From Candidatus Hydrogenedens sp. (GTDB lineage Bacteria > Hydrogenedentota > Hydrogenedentia > Hydrogenedentales > Hydrogenedentaceae), in the NCBI GenBank assembly GCA_020216745.1, contig JAIWNQ010000115.1, positions 1-10,000 of the forward strand: a stretch of DNA of 10,000 nucleotides, in the 5' to 3' direction. The notes below the pieces were generated by a model that ran no database searches, was not told where the DNA came from, and was given only the letters and a program-made list of their open reading frames with translations. The position numbers were made by a program, and so were the translations under genes. Shown one piece after another: positions 6,629-10,000 of the stretch (positions within the stretch are counted from its first letter, which is position 1; each line of letters starts with the position of its first letter).

Positions 6629-9049
6629 ATGTTAACACAGGAACAAATTCAAAGATTTACTGAACGAATTAATTTTAACAGAGAAAAAATTGAGTCCTTA
6701 ATAAACCTTATAAATCAAGGGTATCACCTTGAGTATATTTATCATTACCGTAGAGACGAAATTGGTATTGATAATTGGAACTTTCTCGTTCACATTGTAG
6801 ATAAGTACAAAAAATTTGTTGACCTTGAAAATAAAAAGGCAGTAACAATAAGCCAACTACAAAAAAATGGCTTTCTAACAGACGAGTTGAAGTCGCTTAT
6901 AGACAAAACAGCAGATTCTGCTCTTCTTGATGATTTATTACTACCATTAAAGAAGAAAAGTAAAGGTCGTTCACAAAAGCCTATACAGCAAGGCTTACAA
7001 GAACTCGCCGATTTTATATGGCAACAATTACCTATAACTCAACCCCTTGAAGTAACTGCAGAGTCGTTTGTTAACCCTTCTAAAATGGTAAGTACTCCAG
7101 AAGAAGCCCTTTTAGGTGCAATTACGATTCTATCAGAACGTATTGAACAAGATTACCAAGCGAGGAAAATAATTAAGGACCTTTTCTGGAAAAAAGGCAT
7201 TTTAGTATCAACATCTACCAAAACTGCACAAAATCAAAAGACCCAGTTTGAACAATTCTATAACCATTCGGAACCTATACGTAAAATAAGTTCTGTAAGA
7301 TTCCTTCAAATACTCAGGGGCATGAGGTTAGGATTCTTAAAACTTAGTATTGAGATTGATGAAAATGAGGCAATTGAAGAATTACTCAAAGTGTATGTTA
7401 AAGAAAGAGGAAGTATTTTTGAACCTTATATTCAATTAAGTGTACAGGATGCGTATCGAAAACAGTTAAAAACCGTATGTGAAAATCGTGTATTTATGGA
7501 GTTAAAAGAGGATATCGAGCATCAGTTTGTCAATGAAATGCGTGATGATTTGAAAAATATATTGATGTTTCCTCCTGCCAATTTAGAGGTTATGCTTTCA
7601 TTAGTTCCTGGCATTGAAGAAGAATGGGCAGTTTGTGTTGTTGATAAAGATGGGCATCTATTAGAAGGTGTTCATATTTTCCCAATGCCTCCACGGAATG
7701 AAGTTGAACAAGCCAAAGAAATTATTCGTAATTTTATAGACCGCTATAGAATACGTCATATTGTTATCGGTAATGGTGCTGGTGTTGATGATGCATTCCA
7801 GTTTGTTGGAGAATTAACCTCCCATTACACAAATCCGAGAGTCCGCTTTGTTACATATGAACAACGATATGCTCGTAGTTTCGCACGTTCTAAATTTGGC
7901 GAATCAGAGTTTCCAAATTACAGTGAGAAAATACGGGAATCCTATTATCTTGCGAGATATTTCAATTCACCACTAAAAGAGTTGATTAGACTTCCTTATG
8001 CAAACCTTCCAGAAGGAATACTTCATAAAGAAATTAATGAAAGACGTTTCAATTCTGTTACAAACCAGGTCATAGACCATTGCATGAACATGATTGGTGT
8101 TGACTTAAATCAGGCAGATGTTAACGAATTAAAACATATAGCAGGAATTAGAGCAGAGATAGCCCAAAATATAATTGAATCACGAAATTCAAAGGGGGGA
8201 TTTAAGAATCGGAAAGAACTTCTCGATGTTAACGGAATAAATGAACATACTTATAATCAATGTGCAGGTTTCCTATATATTAAAGATGGAGATAATCCAT
8301 TGGACAAAACACGTATTCATCCCCAGTGGTATGAAGCGATAGAGACATGTGCCAAAGAGTTAAATATAGAGATACCGAATCTGTTTCGTTCTTTTAAAAA
8401 TCTTAAAGCCTTGGTCAAACTTTTAGAAGAAAAGAAAGTATTAGGGAAACATGCCATCAAAATTATTATGAAAGAACTTAAAAGCCCAGGGCATGACCCC
8501 AGAGGTAATTTTGTATTTCCAAGATATATGGAGGGTATATATAAGGTATCTGATTTGAAGGTTGGTATGCAGACAGAGGGAATTATAAAAAAGATATTGA
8601 GTAACATTGTTGTTGTGGATATCGGAATTCAAATTGATGCTGTTATACATTTACGAAACAATCCATCTATTAATCGTGTTGTCAAACGAAAACTTTTTTC
8701 CAAACGCATTGGCGATTTCCTAAAAGTAAATATAGAATCGATTGACTTTGATAATCATAAAGTAAATTTAATCCCTTATTTTCCAGAACGGCCTGAAAAG
8801 AAGAAAGAATTTTCAAAAGAAAGAGGGAAAAAAGAATCAATTGAAGGACAACCTATATCAGATACATCACAAAAATATAGTTCGGAAACGGATAAACAAA
8901 GAAGTGAAAAATTCCGTAAGCCATCTAAACCACCAAGAACAGATAGTGAACGAGATGTAAAGAAAACAACTCCATCACGTGAAGACCAACTCGTAAATAC
9001 CCAATTAGCAGAACAATTGGCTGCATTAAAAAATAAATTACAGTCATAA
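6629..9049 (+). CDS. tex: Divergent Tex-family RNA-binding transcription accessory protein
   Basis: Cytoplasmic nucleic-acid-binding protein of the Tex/Spt6-like family, which contacts RNA and transcription complexes. The 806 residues keep the Tex domain order. The N-terminal helical core includes YHYRRDEIG (38-46), equivalent to the usual RYRKE motif, and LLDDLLLPLKKKSKGR (99-114). A YqgF/RNase-H-like domain (about 318-425) follows, then the helical part with FPNYSEKIRESYYLARYF (428-445). A tandem helix-hairpin-helix (about 485-555) carries GVDLNQADVNELKHIAGI and QCAGFLYIKDGDNPLD. The GHDPR linker is at 621-625, an S1 domain at about 641-714, and a charged, apparently disordered tail from about 719 ends in a short amphipathic helix. 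It differs from standard Tex: the YqgF strand that normally starts D-P-G reads SLVPG (324-328), and the S1 FGAFVD-type strand reads NIVVVD (659-664). The start is supported by AGAGGTG. It is followed 37 bases later by a dksA-like gene. Family assignment is firm; activity may be altered. Confidence 0.9.
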   Translation: MLTQEQIQRFTERINFNREKIESLINLINQGYHLEYIYHYRRDEIGIDNWNFLVHIVDKYKKFVDLENKKAVTISQLQKNGFLTDELKSLIDKTADSALLDDLLLPLKKKSKGRSQKPIQQGLQELADFIWQQLPITQPLEVTAESFVNPSKMVSTPEEALLGAITILSERIEQDYQARKIIKDLFWKKGILVSTSTKTAQNQKTQFEQFYNHSEPIRKISSVRFLQILRGMRLGFLKLSIEIDENEAIEELLKVYVKERGSIFEPYIQLSVQDAYRKQLKTVCENRVFMELKEDIEHQFVNEMRDDLKNILMFPPANLEVMLSLVPGIEEEWAVCVVDKDGHLLEGVHIFPMPPRNEVEQAKEIIRNFIDRYRIRHIVIGNGAGVDDAFQFVGELTSHYTNPRVRFVTYEQRYARSFARSKFGESEFPNYSEKIRESYYLARYFNSPLKELIRLPYANLPEGILHKEINERRFNSVTNQVIDHCMNMIGVDLNQADVNELKHIAGIRAEIAQNIIESRNSKGGFKNRKELLDVNGINEHTYNQCAGFLYIKDGDNPLDKTRIHPQWYEAIETCAKELNIEIPNLFRSFKNLKALVKLLEEKKVLGKHAIKIIMKELKSPGHDPRGNFVFPRYMEGIYKVSDLKVGMQTEGIIKKILSNIVVVDIGIQIDAVIHLRNNPSINRVVKRKLFSKRIGDFLKVNIESIDFDNHKVNLIPYFPERPEKKKEFSKERGKKESIEGQPISDTSQKYSSETDKQRSEKFRKPSKPPRTDSERDVKKTTPSREDQLVNTQLAEQLAALKNKLQS

Positions 9050-9086
9050 CTATTATTTCAAAATTATAGAAAAGGAGAATCTATTC

Positions 9087-9491
9087 ATGAAAAAAAAGGC
9101 TACTATAAATAAAGAAATTTCCAAAAAAGATTATAAATATTTTGAATCTTTATTAGTAGAAGAAAGAAAGAAAATAATCGGAAACCTTATGAATTTAGAC
9201 ACCTCGAATTTAGCAGAGCATAATTCTGGAATAGGTGAAGATATATCTGACTATGCAGAAACAGGGACAGATGCTTTTGATATTCAAGTCGCTTTATCTT
9301 TAGCAAGTGAGGAATCCCAAATTATTCAGGAAATTGATGAGGCGATAGAACGAATAAAGAGTGGTTCATTTGGAATTTGTGAAATGTGTAAGAAACCAAT
9401 TCCGCGAAAGAGATTAGAAGCTATCCCACATGCAAGATATTGCATTCAATGTCAAAGTGAGTATGAAAAACAACAGGACACAACATACTAA
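9087..9491 (+). CDS. DksA/TraR-family zinc-finger transcription regulator
   Basis: A 134-residue cytoplasmic protein of the family that enters the RNA polymerase secondary channel and, in DksA, works with ppGpp to adjust promoter activity. Two helices (about 13-40 and 62-92) make the coiled-coil arms. The tip between them carries EDISDYAETGTD; D52, D55 and A57 reproduce the D-x-x-D-x-A spacing of the functional tip residues of E. coli DksA. The C-terminal four-cysteine zinc finger is C98-x2-C101 and C119-x2-C122, with the family phrases GICEMCKKPIPRKRLEAIP and YCIQC. A strong AAAGGAG box (9071-9077) lies 9 bases before the ATG. It sits 37 bases after tex and 19 bases before lgt, so a tex-dksA-lgt transcript is plausible. 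The intact tip and four cysteines argue for a working regulator; whether it is true DksA or a paralogue such as TraR or YocK cannot be settled. Confidence 0.9.
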   Translation: MKKKATINKEISKKDYKYFESLLVEERKKIIGNLMNLDTSNLAEHNSGIGEDISDYAETGTDAFDIQVALSLASEESQIIQEIDEAIERIKSGSFGICEMCKKPIPRKRLEAIPHARYCIQCQSEYEKQQDTTY

Positions 9492-9510
9492 TCTATGAAA
9501 TATAAAACCT

Positions 9511-10000
9511 ATGTATCCTACAATTTTAGAAATTGGATGGTTTAAAATCCATAGTTATGGGCTGTTTATTGCAATTGCATTTTTACTTTCCTTATATCTC
9601 ACACAGAGAGATGCACAAAAACGAGGGATAAATCCTGAAGTTGTTCAGAATGAGGCAATATTTACACTTTTAGCTGGAATATTGGGTTCACGTTTTTTTC
9701 ATATCCTTATGTTCCCGTATGAATATTCATGGACTGACCCCATAGGTTGGATTGCAATCTGGCAAGGTGGACTTGTATTTCAAGGGGCATTGCCTTTTGC
9801 TTTTGCATATGTTATTTGGGCAATGCGACGACGCAAAATATCATTTCTTCTCATCTCAGATTGTGCAGTACCTTATTTAGCTTTAGGTCAGGGTATCGGT
9901 AGAATTGGTTGTTTTTTTAACGGTTGCTGTTATGGTAAACCTTCGAATCTTCCCTGTGCTATTTCTTTTCCAAATGGGTCTCCTGTATTTCAGTCTTACC
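9511..10000 (+). CDS. lgt: Prolipoprotein diacylglyceryl transferase Lgt, 3' partial
   Basis: Inner-membrane enzyme that moves a diacylglyceryl group from phosphatidylglycerol to the lipobox cysteine of prolipoproteins, the first step of lipoprotein maturation. The frame is open from ATG 9511 to the right edge (163 codons plus one base), about 60% of the usual 260-300 residues. Visible features are the N-terminal IGWFKIHSYGLFIAIAF (8-24) with the conserved tyrosine Y16, LGSRFFHI (58-65), WQGGLVFQGALPF (84-96), and the signature GQGIGRIGCFFNGCCYG (126-142) with R131 at the position of essential R143 of E. coli Lgt. Q91 stands where E. coli has H103, and C134 where E. coli has N146. The GRIGCF-GCCYG form is known in a subset of bacterial Lgt proteins. 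No clear Shine-Dalgarno precedes the ATG; the start rests on the family N-terminus and an in-frame TGA 15 bases upstream. It probably shares a transcript with the dksA-like gene. Confidence 0.93.
   Translation, partial: MYPTILEIGWFKIHSYGLFIAIAFLLSLYLTQRDAQKRGINPEVVQNEAIFTLLAGILGSRFFHILMFPYEYSWTDPIGWIAIWQGGLVFQGALPFAFAYVIWAMRRRKISFLLISDCAVPYLALGQGIGRIGCFFNGCCYGKPSNLPCAISFPNGSPVFQSY

Noticed and set aside
9092..9098. A AAA AAG heptamer, in phase, resembling a -1 frameshift slippery site at the start of the dksA-like gene
   Set aside because: It lies at codons 2-4 where lysine-rich N-termini are common, no stimulatory structure is evident, and the zero frame gives a full-length conserved protein.
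9495..9497. ATG at 9495 as an alternative lgt start
   Set aside because: It is out of frame with the Lgt coding sequence, and the in-frame TGA at 9496-9498 blocks any longer start.
1..10000. CRISPR arrays, tRNA or rRNA genes, insertion sequences and phage genes
   Set aside because: No spaced direct repeats, cloverleaf-like segments, transposase motifs or phage proteins were seen; the window is filled by housekeeping-type genes.

Overview
The window reads as a compact, low-GC bacterial chromosome segment. By eye roughly one third of bases are G or C, and the longest gene-free gap is about 100 bases. Gene starts follow Shine-Dalgarno-like purine runs, and TAA and TGA both act as ordinary stops. 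A secreted glycan-enzyme-like protein, a GCCYG-type Lgt and an unusual Tex suggest an uncultured Gram-negative lineage of the wider PVC/FCB/Hydrogenedentes kind. That placement is a guess from gene style; nothing in the window fixes the taxonomy.

Layout. (1) Bases 1-941, + strand: the 3' two thirds of a TrpB2-type tryptophan synthase beta chain; its N-terminus and PLP lysine lie before the window. (2) Bases 963-4304, - strand: a likely two-gene operon. A membrane sensor-like protein (periplasmic domain, HAMP-like linker, coiled coil, GAF, no output domain) comes first, followed 27 bases later by an NCS2/AzgA-type purine permease with a GTG start. The permease converges on trpB2 across a small hairpin. 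(3) Bases 4376-6529, + strand, divergent from the sensor: an exported 717-residue protein resembling glycoside-hydrolase TIM barrels with a following Rossmann/GATase-like domain. (4) Bases 6629-10000, + strand: a divergent Tex RNA-binding protein, a DksA/TraR zinc-finger regulator, and the start of Lgt (prolipoprotein diacylglyceryl transferase), which runs off the right edge.

How the genes may work together: the Tex-like and DksA-like proteins both point to RNA polymerase or RNA-level control, and dksA and lgt are close enough to be co-transcribed. The sensor and permease could form a purine-sensing and uptake unit, but that pairing is inferred only from adjacency. There is no CRISPR array, tRNA, rRNA, transposase or other sign of a mobile element. 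The least ordinary items are the output-less sensor beside a permease, the unassigned secreted enzyme-like protein, and the Tex homologue whose YqgF and S1 domains have lost hallmark residues.
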